Positions 35,759-44,284 of a stretch of 64,000 bases of DNA are shown one piece after another. Origin of the DNA: JBFXAF01 sp050184585 (GTDB taxonomy: Bacteria; Pseudomonadota; Alphaproteobacteria; Rhizobiales; Rhizobiaceae); contig JBFXAF010000002.1 in the NCBI GenBank assembly GCA_050184585.1, positions 124,001 through 188,000 on the forward strand, written 5' to 3'. The position numbers and the translations under genes are program-made. The notes below the pieces were generated by a model. That model ran no database searches. It was not told the origin of the DNA and worked only from the letters and a program-made list of their open reading frames with translations. Numbering within the stretch: position 1 is the first letter of the stretch; each line of letters starts with the position of its first letter.

Positions 35759-36667
35759 TCAGGCGAACGGCACCGCCGCCGTGCCCTTCGGCAGCTTCGC
35801 CTCGTGGTCCGGTTCGACATGGATGGTGATGCGCACCGACGGGATTTCCGCCCTCAGCGCCTCTTCGATTCGGTCGCAGATGACATGGCTTTCCCTGACC
35901 GTCATGTCCCCGTCGACGATCAGGTGGAACTCGATGAAGGTGGCGCGACCGGCGATCCGCGTCTTGAGGTCGTGCACCTCGATCGCGCCACCGGCATTGG
36001 CCGAGATGATGTCGCGGATGCGGATATGGTCATCGAGGTCGACCGCCCGGTCCATGAGGCCCGACAGCGACGAGCCCACCACGATCCAGCCCTGCCACAG
36101 GATGTTCAGCGCGACGATCAGCGCCAGCAGCGGATCGAGCCACAGCCAGCCGGTCGCCACCGCGCCCGTGAGACCGATGAAGACGCCTACGGACGTGTAG
36201 ACGTCCGTCATGATGTGTCGGCCGTCGGCGACCAGCGCGGGCGAGCGCTCCGATCTGCCCGCCCGGACCAGCACGAAGGCCCAGCTCGCATTGATCGCCG
36301 TGGCGCCCATGTTGACGGCCAGTCCCGGCCATGGCGCCTCGAGCGCCGCCGGGTTCCTCAGGGAAGCCCACACCTCGACGATGATCAGCAGCGCGGCGAG
36401 CACGATCAGCACGCCTTCCAGCACGGCCGAGAAGTACTCCGCCTTGTGGTGGCCGTGCTGGTGGTCGCGGTCGGCCGGCTTGTGGCTGATCCTGATCGCC
36501 CAGAACGCCGCGCCTGCGGCGATGACGTTGACGATCGATTCCAGCGCGTCCGAATAGAGCGCGACCGAGCCGGTCATGCGCCAGGCTATGGCCTTCAGCC
36601 CCATCACCGCGAGAGCGATGAGGATGGACCAGAAGGCGAGACGCTGGACGCGCTGCTTCGAGGGCAT
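35759..36667 (-). CDS. Cation diffusion facilitator (CDF) transporter
   Basis: 302 residues. Six membrane helices in the N-terminal two thirds carry the transport-site motifs SVALYSDALESIVNV (helix 2) and ALVADGRHIMTDVYTS (helix 5). The His-rich stretch HKPADRDHQHGHHKAEYF is between helices 2 and 3. The C-terminal cytoplasmic domain (about 210-295) is the usual ferredoxin-like metal sensor. It exports divalent metal (Zn, Fe or Mn) by proton antiport in the family. Confidence 0.9.
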   Translation of the reverse strand: MPSKQRVQRLAFWSILIALAVMGLKAIAWRMTGSVALYSDALESIVNVIAAGAAFWAIRISHKPADRDHQHGHHKAEYFSAVLEGVLIVLAALLIIVEVWASLRNPAALEAPWPGLAVNMGATAINASWAFVLVRAGRSERSPALVADGRHIMTDVYTSVGVFIGLTGAVATGWLWLDPLLALIVALNILWQGWIVVGSSLSGLMDRAVDLDDHIRIRDIISANAGGAIEVHDLKTRIAGRATFIEFHLIVDGDMTVRESHVICDRIEEALRAEIPSVRITIHVEPDHEAKLPKGTAAVPFA

Positions 36668-36679
36668 GGCGCGGCCTAT

Positions 36680-36814
36680 TCTCCCCCCTTGAGGGGGAGA
36701 TGGCGCGAAGCGCCAGAGGGGGTAACCTCAGAAGGCACCGCCAATGCGCCGCACACTGCCGCACCTACCCCACCCGGCCGCTGCGCGGCCACCCTCCCCT
36801 CGAGGGGGAGGGAG
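36680..36814. repeat. REP-like palindromic element pair
   Basis: Two facing imperfect copies. Left: CTCCCCCCTTGAGGGGGAG then TGGCGCGAAGCGCCA. Right: GGCCGCTGCGCGGCC then CCCTCCCCTCGAGGGGGAGG. Each is a double hairpin. The element fills the gap between trpE(G) and the CDF gene. A similar CCCTCCCC-tcga-GGGGAGGG module occurs at 58.45 kb. Such palindromes are common intergenic repeats in Mesorhizobium-like genomes and can stop transcription or stabilise mRNA ends. Confidence 0.85.
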
Positions 36815-36827
36815 AGGTCGTGCCACG

Positions 36828-39017
36828 TCACGCCGCCTTTTCCTTCGCCTTGCGCGGCATGTGCGCGACCACGTTCTCGATCATCCGCATGCCGGCGTCG
36901 TGTCCGAGAGTCATGATCGATTCCGGATGGAACTGCACGGCCGCGATCGGCTCCTTGCGGTGCTCGAAGGCCATGATAACGCCGTCGTCGGTCTCCGCGG
37001 TGACGACGAAGTCGTTCGGTAGCCTGACCGGGTCGGCGAAGATCGAATGGTAGCGGCCGACCGTCACCTCCTTCGGCAGGCCGGAGAATATGATGCCGGG
37101 TTTCGACACGCGGATGCGCGACGGCTTGCCGTGCATGGGGACGTGGAGCTGCCGCAACTCCCCGCCATAGGCTTCCGCCAGCGCCTGAAGACCGAGGCAT
37201 ACGCCGAAGATCGGCAGGTCGCGGTCGCGCGCCTTCCTGATCGTCGCGGCGCAGTCGAAGTCCTTCGGCGTGCCGGGACCGGGCGAGAGCACGACGAGGT
37301 CCGGCTTCACCCGGTCGAACACTTCTTCCGGCACCGGCGAGCGCACGGTCGAGACGTTCGCCCCGGTCTGACGGAAATAGTTGCCCAGCGTGTGCACGAA
37401 CGAGTCCTCGTGGTCGACGAGTAGTATCGACACCCCCTCGCCCACCAGCGCGGTCTTGCGTTCGGTGGACGCGGCGTTGCCGGCGCGGGCGTCGCGGATG
37501 GCGGCGAGCATGGCGGATGCCTTCAGTTCGGTTTCGGCTTCTTCTTCCTCGGCGACGGAATCGTAGAGCAGCGTGGCGCCCGCGCGCACCTCGGCGACGC
37601 CGTCCTTGATGCGTATGGTCCTCAGCGTCAGGCCGGTATTCAGGTCGCCGTTGAAATGCACCATGCCGATGGCGCCGCCATACCAGGCGCGCGGGCTCTT
37701 CTCGTGCTTCTCGATGAAGCGCATCGCCCAGAGTTTTGGCGCGCCGGTGACCGTGACCGCCCAGGCGTGGGAGAGGAAGGCGTCGAATGCGTCCATGCCC
37801 TCGCGCAGCCGTCCCTCGATATGGTCGACCGTGTGGATGAGGCGCGAATACATCTCGATCTGGCGCCGGCCGATGACGCGCACCGTGCCGGGCTCGCAGA
37901 CCCTCGACTTGTCGTTGCGGTCGACGTCCGAGCACATGGTCAGTTCGCTCTCGTCCTTCTTGGAGTTGAGCAGCTTGAGGATCTGCTCGGAGTCCGAGAT
38001 GGCGTCGTCGCCGCGCCTGATCGTGCCCGAGATCGGGCAGGTCTCGACCCGCCGGCCGTTGACGCGCACGAACATCTCCGGCGACGCGCCGATCAGGTAC
38101 TCGCCCTCGCCGAGATTGATGAAGAAGGAATAGGGCGACGGGTTGATCGCCTTCAGCCGCCGCGCGATCTCCGACGGCGCGGTCTCGCAGCGCTCGTAGA
38201 ACATCTGGCCGGGCACCACCTCGAAGAGGTCGCCGCGCCGGAAGCTCTCCTTGGCCTTCTCGACCAGCTTCGCATATTCGCCCGGCTCGTGGTCGCCGCG
38301 CGGGGGGATGCGGTCCGCCTGCCTGAATGGTTGCGACGCCCCGCCCCGCTCGAGACCCTCGGTCGAGAAGCCGTCGCCGGAATAGTCGAAGCGGTCGTGC
38401 CAGGCCTTTGCCGAATAGTGGTCGACCACCAGCACCTCGTCCGGCAGATAGAGCACGAGGTCGCGCTGGCTTGTCGCGCGTTGCAAGGTGTATTCGACCG
38501 GGTCGAACTGGAAGGCGAGGTCGTAGCCGAACGCGCCGTAAAGGCCGAGATTCGAATCCTCCGGCGTGCGGAACAGTTCGACGATCGCCCGCAGCACCGT
38601 GAAGACCGATGGCACGCGGCTGCGCTCCTCCTCGGAGAAGACCCGGCCGGGCTCTGCGACGTCCAGCGCGACCAGCGTAGCCGTCGTCTCACCGACCGTC
38701 ACCTCTTCCAGCGCTTTCAGCACGCCGAGGATGGGCCTGAGCAGCATCTCGCCGCGCTTGTTCAGCGCCTCGATGCGCATGGCGCGGCCCCGTGCGGAAA
38801 TGACCAGCGGCGGGTCGATGACGGCCGTGTCCCAGCGCGTATAGCGGCCGGGATACTCGTAGTTGGACGAGAACACCGCGCCGCGCCGGGAATTGAGCCC
38901 GTCGATATAGGTCTCGATTGCCCCGGCATAGGGCGTGTCGTCGCGCCGCCGCGTGATGGCAACGCCGCCCGCGGTGACGAAGCGTTCGCCGCCGTCCTGA
39001 AGAAGTTCGACCGTCAT
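36828..39017 (-). CDS. trpE: Anthranilate synthase, fused components I and II
   Basis: 729-residue fusion typical of rhizobia (TrpE(G)): chorismate + glutamine gives anthranilate, the first step of Trp biosynthesis. Residues about 1-510 are the chorismate-binding part, with NPSPYSFFINLGEGEYLIGASPE and the SGTIRRGDD and SELTMCSDVDRNDKSRV blocks. Residues about 530-729 are the glutamine amidotransferase, with catalytic Cys in IFGVCLGLQAL near 604 and the HPES His near the end. Expression is controlled by the trpL attenuator upstream. Confidence 0.96.
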   Translation of the reverse strand: MTVELLQDGGERFVTAGGVAITRRRDDTPYAGAIETYIDGLNSRRGAVFSSNYEYPGRYTRWDTAVIDPPLVISARGRAMRIEALNKRGEMLLRPILGVLKALEEVTVGETTATLVALDVAEPGRVFSEEERSRVPSVFTVLRAIVELFRTPEDSNLGLYGAFGYDLAFQFDPVEYTLQRATSQRDLVLYLPDEVLVVDHYSAKAWHDRFDYSGDGFSTEGLERGGASQPFRQADRIPPRGDHEPGEYAKLVEKAKESFRRGDLFEVVPGQMFYERCETAPSEIARRLKAINPSPYSFFINLGEGEYLIGASPEMFVRVNGRRVETCPISGTIRRGDDAISDSEQILKLLNSKKDESELTMCSDVDRNDKSRVCEPGTVRVIGRRQIEMYSRLIHTVDHIEGRLREGMDAFDAFLSHAWAVTVTGAPKLWAMRFIEKHEKSPRAWYGGAIGMVHFNGDLNTGLTLRTIRIKDGVAEVRAGATLLYDSVAEEEEAETELKASAMLAAIRDARAGNAASTERKTALVGEGVSILLVDHEDSFVHTLGNYFRQTGANVSTVRSPVPEEVFDRVKPDLVVLSPGPGTPKDFDCAATIRKARDRDLPIFGVCLGLQALAEAYGGELRQLHVPMHGKPSRIRVSKPGIIFSGLPKEVTVGRYHSIFADPVRLPNDFVVTAETDDGVIMAFEHRKEPIAAVQFHPESIMTLGHDAGMRMIENVVAHMPRKAKEKAA

Positions 39018-39060
39018 TCCCGTCTCCCTGCCCTGTGCCGCGGTCCGGGACGAAGGCCAG

Positions 39061-39097
39061 AAAATGCAAAGGCCGCCCGGTTTTTCCCGCAGCGGCC
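39061..39097 (-). terminator. trp attenuator terminator
   Basis: Minus strand: GGCCGC-tgcgggaaaaaccgg-GCGGCC followed by TTTGCATTTT. The inner CGG/CCG pairs extend the stem. It lies between the trpL leader peptide and trpE(G), 38 nt after the leader stop codon, in the position of a classical transcription attenuator. Confidence 0.9.
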
Positions 39098-39134
39098 ATC
39101 CTGGTCAATATGCGCACGCGCTTCGCCGAGGCCG

Positions 39135-39182
39135 CTAGAAGCTGGCCCACCACCACCGGGTTTCGATCGAACGCATGGTCAT
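39135..39182 (-). CDS. trpL: trp leader peptide
   Basis: 15-residue peptide MTMRSIETRWWWASF with three consecutive Trp codons, ending 39 nt before the attenuator hairpin. Ribosome stalling at these codons when tRNA-Trp is scarce would prevent the terminator forming. The start is at 39182 because the promoter places the transcription start at its first A. An internal ATG at 39176 is the alternative. In Sinorhizobium the equivalent transcript also yields a small regulatory RNA and an active peptide (known), which may apply here. Confidence 0.92.
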   Translation of the reverse strand: MTMRSIETRWWWASF

Positions 39183-39188
39183 GGCGGC

Positions 39189-39217
39189 TTCATACGGGAG
39201 ATCATGCCAAGCGGCAA
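39189..39217 (-). promoter_or_regulatory. trpL promoter (leaderless transcript)
   Basis: TTGCCG (39212-39217), a 17-nt spacer and TATGAA (39189-39194) on the minus strand. The first A of the trpL ATG is 7 nt after the -10 box, so the mRNA is predicted to begin at the start codon. Confidence 0.75.
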
Positions 39218-39235
39218 GCGGGTTTCGCCGCGCCC

Positions 39236-40165
39236 CTACAGCGCCAGCTCCCAGGTCTGGCCGACGAGATCCTTGCCGAAGGAATGGTGCCTGTCCTCGG
39301 CCACCAGCCGGAAGCCCGCGGCGACGTAGATCTTGCGCGCCGCGACGAGCACGTCGTTGGTCCACAGCGTCAGCGTCCGGTAGCCTTTCTCGCGGCCGAA
39401 GCGGATGCATTCGTCCACCAGGCGCCGGCCAAGCCCGAGCCCGCGCGCGGCCGGCTCGACATGGAGAAGGCGCAGTTTCGCGGTCTCGTCATCCTTGCGC
39501 ACGAGGAACACTGCGCCGACCATCTCGCCGTCCAGTTCCGCGATCCATGCCCGCTCCCGGTCGGCGTCGAAGTCGCGCACGAAGCTGGCGAGGATTTCGA
39601 CTGCAAGCGCCTCATAGGCGATGTCCCAGCCATATTCGCGGTGGTAGATCAGCGCCTGCCGGCTCGCCACCAGACCGATGTCGCCCACGCGATGGGGCCG
39701 CAACGTCACGTCGGCGACTGCCGGACGCCGCTCGAGCGCGGCCTCTATCCCGGCCATAGCGTCGACGACCTTCTTCCGCTCGGCCGCACCGAGCGGCGCG
39801 AGCAGTTCGCCGATCTGTGTCCTCGACTCCGCTTCCAATGGCTTGAAGGCGGCAAGACCCTTCGACGTCAGCGACAGGAGGGTGCGCCGCGCGTCCGACA
39901 TGTCCCGCTTCCGCGCAATCAGCCCGTCCCGAGCGAAGCGTTTCACGATGCGGCTGAGATAGCCTGCGTCCAGCCCGAGGTCGCGGCAGAGGTCTGTCGC
40001 GCTGGCCGAGCCCCGTTGCGCGAGTTCGTAGAGGATGCGGCCTTCCGTCAGCGTGAAGTCGCTGTGCAGGAAGCCGTCTTCCAGCAAGCCGATGCGGCGC
40101 GTGTAGAACCGGCTGAAATGACGGACTGCGTCGATGGTGGCGGTGTCGGGAGCAGGCTGGGTCAT
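39236..40165 (-). CDS. MarR regulator fused to GNAT acetyltransferase
   Basis: 309 residues, two domains. Residues about 1-140 are a MarR winged helix (FTLTEGRILYELAQRGSASA, CRDLGLDAGYLSRIVKRF and the wing KRDMSDARRTLLSLTSKG). Residues about 150-309 are a GNAT domain with the acetyl-CoA loop RGLGLGRRLVDECIRFG. Such fusions sense or modify a small molecule while controlling their own promoter. A TTGACT-c-AGTCAA palindrome lies upstream and is shared with the divergent SDR. Confidence 0.9.
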   Translation of the reverse strand: MTQPAPDTATIDAVRHFSRFYTRRIGLLEDGFLHSDFTLTEGRILYELAQRGSASATDLCRDLGLDAGYLSRIVKRFARDGLIARKRDMSDARRTLLSLTSKGLAAFKPLEAESRTQIGELLAPLGAAERKKVVDAMAGIEAALERRPAVADVTLRPHRVGDIGLVASRQALIYHREYGWDIAYEALAVEILASFVRDFDADRERAWIAELDGEMVGAVFLVRKDDETAKLRLLHVEPAARGLGLGRRLVDECIRFGREKGYRTLTLWTNDVLVAARKIYVAAGFRLVAEDRHHSFGKDLVGQTWELAL

Positions 40166-40178
40166 GGGTCAAAATTAG

Positions 40179-40191
40179 TTGACTCAGTCAA
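40179..40191. promoter_or_regulatory. Probable MarR operator
   Basis: TTGACT-C-AGTCAA, a perfect 6-bp inverted repeat around one base, 14 bp before the MarR-GNAT start and about 90 bp before the divergent SDR. The position suggests the fused regulator controls both genes. Confidence 0.6.
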
Positions 40192-40281
40192 TCATTGTCA
40201 ATCGCGCCGATTCGATGCGCGATGGCTTTGCCGCAGTCCCCGGCCGGCTTATGAAAGCGCTACCAACGAGGAGGAAAACCT

Positions 40282-41055
40282 TTGGCGTCGCTTTCGATCC
40301 CAGATCTGGCCAGCAAGGCCGTGCTCGTCACCGGAGCCTCGACCGGCATCGGCGCCGCCCTCGCCATCGCCTATGCGGCGCAGGGTTGCCGCGTCGGGCT
40401 GCACTACAATTCGAGCCGCACGGCGGCCGACGATGTGGTCAAGACGATCAGCGACGCCGGTGGCGAGGTCTTCCTCGTCCAAGGAGACTTTTCAAGATCG
40501 GCCGACATCGAGCGGGTGGTGGAGGAGACGGCAAAGCACTTCGGCCGGCTCGACGGGCTGGTGAACAATGCCGGCGGCATGCTCGGCCGCGTCCCCTATG
40601 CCGAGATGACCGATGCGCAATACGACGCTGTCATGGACCTCAACGCGCGCTCCGTGATCACGGCGAGCCGGGTCGCCATCCCCTGGCTCACGAAACGGGG
40701 CGGCTTCATCGTCAACACATCGTCCGTCGCGGCCCGCAACGGCGGCGGCGGCGGCGCGGGCCTCTACGCCTCGTCGAAGGCTTTCGTATCGAACTATACG
40801 CGCGGCCTCTCCAAGGAACTGATCGGCTCCGGCATCCGCGTCAACGCGGTGGCGCCGGGCCTGATCCTCACGGCCTTCCACGAGCGCTGGTCGAACGCCG
40901 ACCAGATGAAGGCGATGGTCGCGGGGATTCCGCAGGGCCGCGCCGGAACGGCGGAGGACTGCGTCGGAGCCTATCTCTTCCTGTCGTCCGACCTGCTGTC
41001 GGGCTACGTCACCGGCCAGGTAATCGAGGTGAATGGCGGCTCGCTGATGCCGTGA
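40282..41055 (+). CDS. Short-chain dehydrogenase/reductase
   Basis: 257 residues, classical SDR. NAD(P) binding motif TGASTGIGAALA is near residue 14, NNAGG near 93, and the catalytic Ser-Tyr-Lys set is in NTSSVAARNGG and GLYASSKAF. The C-terminus ends YVTGQVIEVNGGSLMP. The start is TTG at 40282, with the strong GAGGAGG about 7 nt upstream. Divergent from the MarR-GNAT gene. Substrate unknown. Confidence 0.9.
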   Translation: MASLSIPDLASKAVLVTGASTGIGAALAIAYAAQGCRVGLHYNSSRTAADDVVKTISDAGGEVFLVQGDFSRSADIERVVEETAKHFGRLDGLVNNAGGMLGRVPYAEMTDAQYDAVMDLNARSVITASRVAIPWLTKRGGFIVNTSSVAARNGGGGGAGLYASSKAFVSNYTRGLSKELIGSGIRVNAVAPGLILTAFHERWSNADQMKAMVAGIPQGRAGTAEDCVGAYLFLSSDLLSGYVTGQVIEVNGGSLMP

Positions 41056-41058
41056 GGC

Positions 41059-42111
41059 TCAGGCCTCCAGCGCGCCCTGTCGTCGAATCGCCGAACTCGG
41101 CTTCTCACCGACCAGCTTGAGCAGATCCTCGTTGGCGCGCAGCGCCCGCGTCGAGCGCCGCGTGAGCACGTAGCCGGCCTGCGGCGCGAGCACGTCGATG
41201 CTGCCGTCTTCCTCGCCGGGCGCATGCACGACGGTCGCCAGCCGCTGGCCCGCCTTGACCCGGTCGCCGGGCTTCACGTCGTAGAGCACGGCGCCGGCCC
41301 TGGGCGACTTGACCATCTCGATGTTGCCGATCGGCGCGGCGACGCCCTTGAAGACAGGCAGTGGCGCGAGCGTCTCGTCGGCGACGACGCCGCGCGCGAC
41401 GAGGAGCCTGTACAGCCCCCGCCCGTCGGCTTCGGCGTGTTCGCGGTAGACATCGGCTTCGCCGCGCAGTTCGGCCGTGGTGACCACCTTGCGCGACAGA
41501 TCGGCGCCTGGCGCGAGATGCGGATGGATCGCCGCCTCCTCGAACTCGCCGGTGCTCTCGCCATCCCACAGCACCACGGCCTCGACCCCCATCGCGACCG
41601 CGCAGTCGGCCATCGCCGGCCAGAGGATTGCCGGCAGGTAGAGATAGGAAACGCCCTCGTCGTCGCAGTGGAGATCGAGTACGATGTCGTGCCTCAGCGA
41701 CAGTCCGACCAGCCGCGCCTTGAGCCGCTGGTCTGCTGTCGCCAGCCCACCCTCGGGCGGCAGCAGCGCCCGATCCGGCCGGGCGAGCTTCGGGAATTCG
41801 CGGTTGAAGTTGGTGCGCGTGCCGAGATGGAAACGCCCCTGCCGCGCCCCGAACAGATATTGCGACCGCCCGATCGGATTCGCGGCCGGCACGACCGTGA
41901 TCGCGCCGTTGATGCGCCCATCCTCCTCGGCCATCCTGAGGAGCGGCATCAGCGCGTGGATCGCCACTGTGCCCGGCAGTTCGTCGGCATGCAGCGCCGC
42001 CTGGATGTAGGCCGACGGCGCACCCGTATCGCGGCCGGCGAAACGATAGACGGGGAAGCTGTAGGCGACCCCGTCCGTGTCGCCGGCGATCGTCTCGGTC
42101 GAGCGCTTCAT
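41059..42111 (-). CDS. Succinylglutamate desuccinylase / aspartoacylase family hydrolase
   Basis: 350 residues of the M14-like zinc hydrolase type. Zinc ligands are seen in ALHADELPGTVA (His and Glu), and the family NFNREFPK and HDIVLDLHCDDEG blocks follow. It probably cleaves an N-acyl group from an amino acid. The ATG overlaps the stop of the small membrane gene by 4 bp. Convergent with the SDR. Confidence 0.87.
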   Translation of the reverse strand: MKRSTETIAGDTDGVAYSFPVYRFAGRDTGAPSAYIQAALHADELPGTVAIHALMPLLRMAEEDGRINGAITVVPAANPIGRSQYLFGARQGRFHLGTRTNFNREFPKLARPDRALLPPEGGLATADQRLKARLVGLSLRHDIVLDLHCDDEGVSYLYLPAILWPAMADCAVAMGVEAVVLWDGESTGEFEEAAIHPHLAPGADLSRKVVTTAELRGEADVYREHAEADGRGLYRLLVARGVVADETLAPLPVFKGVAAPIGNIEMVKSPRAGAVLYDVKPGDRVKAGQRLATVVHAPGEEDGSIDVLAPQAGYVLTRRSTRALRANEDLLKLVGEKPSSAIRRQGALEA

Positions 42112-42488
42112 GCCCGCGCGGGCGCGTTGCGGTAGCGCAGCACCACGAAGACGAAGATCAGCATGCCGAGGATCGTGAGCATCGAGCCGATCTTGGCCAG
42201 CGTCTCGCCCTGCTGCTGGATCGCCATGGCGATGCCCGGCACGAGGATCCACAGGCCGAGCGTCTGGACCCCGAAATGAAGCTTGGCGAGATGGCCCGCG
42301 GCCGCCTGCGGCACGAGGTGGTAGTAGATGCCGAAGATCGCCATCGACACCCAGCCGATCAGGTTGAGATGCCCGTGAGCAGGCGCGAGTTGGTGGTCCT
42401 GCGTCGCCGACATCCAGATGCCGAACGCCATCCCTACCGCCACATAGATCGCCGCCGTCGCGAAGAAGAGAAGAGAGATGCCCCGCAT
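42108..42488 (-). CDS. Small heme-copper-oxidase-like membrane protein
   Basis: 126 residues with four membrane helices. The motif APAHGHLNLIGWVSMAIFGIYYHLVP carries His residues in positions reminiscent of the haem/Cu ligands of oxidase subunit I, but the protein is far too short to be an oxidase. Similar stand-alone proteins occur in other proteobacteria and their role is unknown. ATG at 42488 follows AAGGGGA. It is coupled to the desuccinylase-like gene by a 4-bp overlap. Confidence 0.7.
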   Translation of the reverse strand: MRGISLLFFATAAIYVAVGMAFGIWMSATQDHQLAPAHGHLNLIGWVSMAIFGIYYHLVPQAAAGHLAKLHFGVQTLGLWILVPGIAMAIQQQGETLAKIGSMLTILGMLIFVFVVLRYRNAPARA

Positions 42489-42606
42489 GAAAGTCCCCTT
42501 GCGGCTCGTCGGCCGATGCCCATTTCGCGCCACCGCGGCGCGGTCGGCAACACACGCCGAATCGCGGGCTTTGCACAGGGGCGCATGCGGAAATCCTGTG
42601 GACCAG

Positions 42607-42735
42607 TTACCCCACACCCATCCTTGCCATCAGCCTGTCGCGCCGCACGAGCTGGTGGTGCAGCGCAGCGCCGATGTGGAGCACGATGAGACCCGCCAGA
42701 GCCCAGAGGCCCAGCCCGTGCGCGGTGCGCGCAGA
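42607..42735 (-). pseudogene. C-terminal fragment of cytochrome b561
   Basis: The minus strand encodes AHGLGLWALAGLIVLHIGAA then LHHQLVRRDRLMARMGVG and a stop. This is the last helix and tail of a bacterial cytochrome b561, with its His haem ligand. An in-frame TGA lies just upstream at 42736-42738 and no start or N-terminal part follows. The remnant marks the left edge of the AT-richer island. Confidence 0.75.
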
Positions 42736-43061
42736 TCAGCCCGGCAATGCGGACAGCACGCGACCAATGCCGCAAGCTACACCACGCGGAGGAGCACCAT
42801 CGCAATGCGGCTGAAGACTAAGCAATCTTCCATGGACTCTTGCTGTGCAGCGGAAGGCAACCCGGACGCTTACAGGTTGCCATGACGCCAGTTCGGGGCA
42901 CTTGAGGTCTCTTGACGACAGTACCGTGATCACATATCGTGATGACGTAATATGACGTTAGAAATGAGGCGCTATGCGTGGCCAGTCTTTGGGAGGCTGC
43001 CCAAGACAAGTTGGCTAGTCTCCTTTGCTTCCGGGTGTAAACTTAGGGGAAGGATGAATAG
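42736..43061 (+). other. Gene-free AT-richer interval before the island genes
   Basis: About 325 bp with no convincing gene. Base composition falls clearly after about 42,900. The segment near 42,930-42,960 has CGTGATCACATATCGTGATG and TGACGTAATATGACGTTA, a palindrome and a direct repeat that could be an operator or promoter for the binding-protein gene. AAGGATG lies just before the gene start. No tRNA or integrase was seen. Confidence 0.5.
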
Positions 43062-44033
43062 ATGAAAAACTTGGCACTCGTTCTTCTTATCGGGTTGTGT
43101 ACATCATTTGTTAGTTCGCCTGCAATATCACAAGACACTTTCAATGTGCGGTATTCGTGGAAATTGAAGGGCGAGTACGCCCCATTCTATGTTGCCCAAG
43201 ACAACGGATACTTCAAAGAGCGACACTTAGAAGTCCGCTTGGGTGAAGGCGCGGGCGCTTCCGCCGCGTTGGCTGGACTGCTGCAGGGACAAGAGGACGT
43301 TGTTGTCTTGCCTGCAGTGTTCGCACTGACCGCAATCTCGAAGGGCATGCCTGTCAAGATCGTGGCGCTGTACCATCCGGCCGCGCCGCTGGCGATCGTT
43401 TCCCATCCCGACAAGCCCATCAGCGTACCGAAGGACCTCGAGGGCAAGACACTCGCCGTCGCGACCGGTGACACGATCGCCGCATACTTGCCTGTGCTGT
43501 GCAAGCTGAACGACGTTGACTGCACCAAAGTCGGCACCGCGATGATGGCCGTCGGAGTGAGGGGGTCGCAGTTTCTGGCACGTCAGGTCGACGGCTTCGG
43601 GATGTATCTCAACACCGACTTTCCGATCCTGCAGTCGCAGGTGAGCAAACCCCTGGTCACGCTGAAACTCTCCGACTATGGCTTGCCGCTGCCCGGTCTG
43701 TCGATCGTAACGAGTGACAGCATGATCGCGGGCTCGGGCGATCGACTGAGGAGGTTCATGGCCGCGGTCGGACAAGGCATGGAAAACACCCGTGCTGATC
43801 CGGATGGCGCCACCAAGGCACTCCTGCGGGCATGGTCGAGCGGCCCGTCGGAGGAGTTCGTGAAGATACAGATTGAAGAGACCTTGGCGGCGATCCCCTT
43901 TGATAGCGGGAAACCGGTCGGATGGATCGATCCGAAGGCCATCGAGGGAGCCCTCTGGCTGCTCAAGGAAGGTGGGGAGATCGACACGATCATGCCTTCG
44001 GCGACGTACTATACGAACGTCCTTGTCGAGTGA
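43062..44033 (+). CDS. NMT1/SsuA-type ABC substrate-binding protein, orphan
   Basis: 323 residues. Residues 1-23 are a signal peptide (KNLALVLLIGLCTSFVSSPAIS). The mature protein is of the NMT1/THI5-SsuA fold: EYAPFYVAQDNGYFKERHLEV and the loop GEGAGASAALAGLLQGQEDV. These proteins bind nitrogen or sulfur heterocycles, taurine or aromatic sulfonates. No ABC permease or ATPase gene lies next to it. Codon use is AT-richer than outside the island. The ribosome-binding site is GGGGAAGGA. Confidence 0.85.
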   Translation: MKNLALVLLIGLCTSFVSSPAISQDTFNVRYSWKLKGEYAPFYVAQDNGYFKERHLEVRLGEGAGASAALAGLLQGQEDVVVLPAVFALTAISKGMPVKIVALYHPAAPLAIVSHPDKPISVPKDLEGKTLAVATGDTIAAYLPVLCKLNDVDCTKVGTAMMAVGVRGSQFLARQVDGFGMYLNTDFPILQSQVSKPLVTLKLSDYGLPLPGLSIVTSDSMIAGSGDRLRRFMAAVGQGMENTRADPDGATKALLRAWSSGPSEEFVKIQIEETLAAIPFDSGKPVGWIDPKAIEGALWLLKEGGEIDTIMPSATYYTNVLVE

Positions 44034-44107
44034 GGGCGGCTGCGGGGGCAAATGTCCTCCGGACGGATGCAGTCCCCCACCGGATCGCAGCCGAGGTCAG
44101 ATTCAAA

Positions 44108-44157
44108 GCTCTGCTCGAATTACTTTTTTTTCGTCGATTTCAGGGTTCGAGCAGAGC
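44108..44157. repeat. 12-bp inverted repeat with T-rich loop
   Basis: GCTCTGCTCGAA (44108-44119) and TTCGAGCAGAGC (44146-44157) are perfect arms around a 26-bp loop that contains eight Ts. It lies between the binding-protein gene and the amidohydrolase. It may be a transcript end structure or the footprint of an old insertion. Confidence 0.7.
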
Positions 44158-44284
44158 GCCTTCTCTACTAAGATAATATGTTGCTGACGGATGGCATATA
44201 TCTGACTTAACCATAAGCATTTAACCGCCTGAAAGAGTATCTCATACCCAAATTGAACACGTCTGCCGCCGATTGGTTGTTTCG

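Noticed and set aside
42736..43061. tRNA or attachment site at the island edge
   Set aside because: No tRNA-like cloverleaf, integrase or direct repeat flanking the island was seen.
44108..44157. Intrinsic terminator after the binding-protein gene
   Set aside because: The T-run is in the loop and not after the stem.
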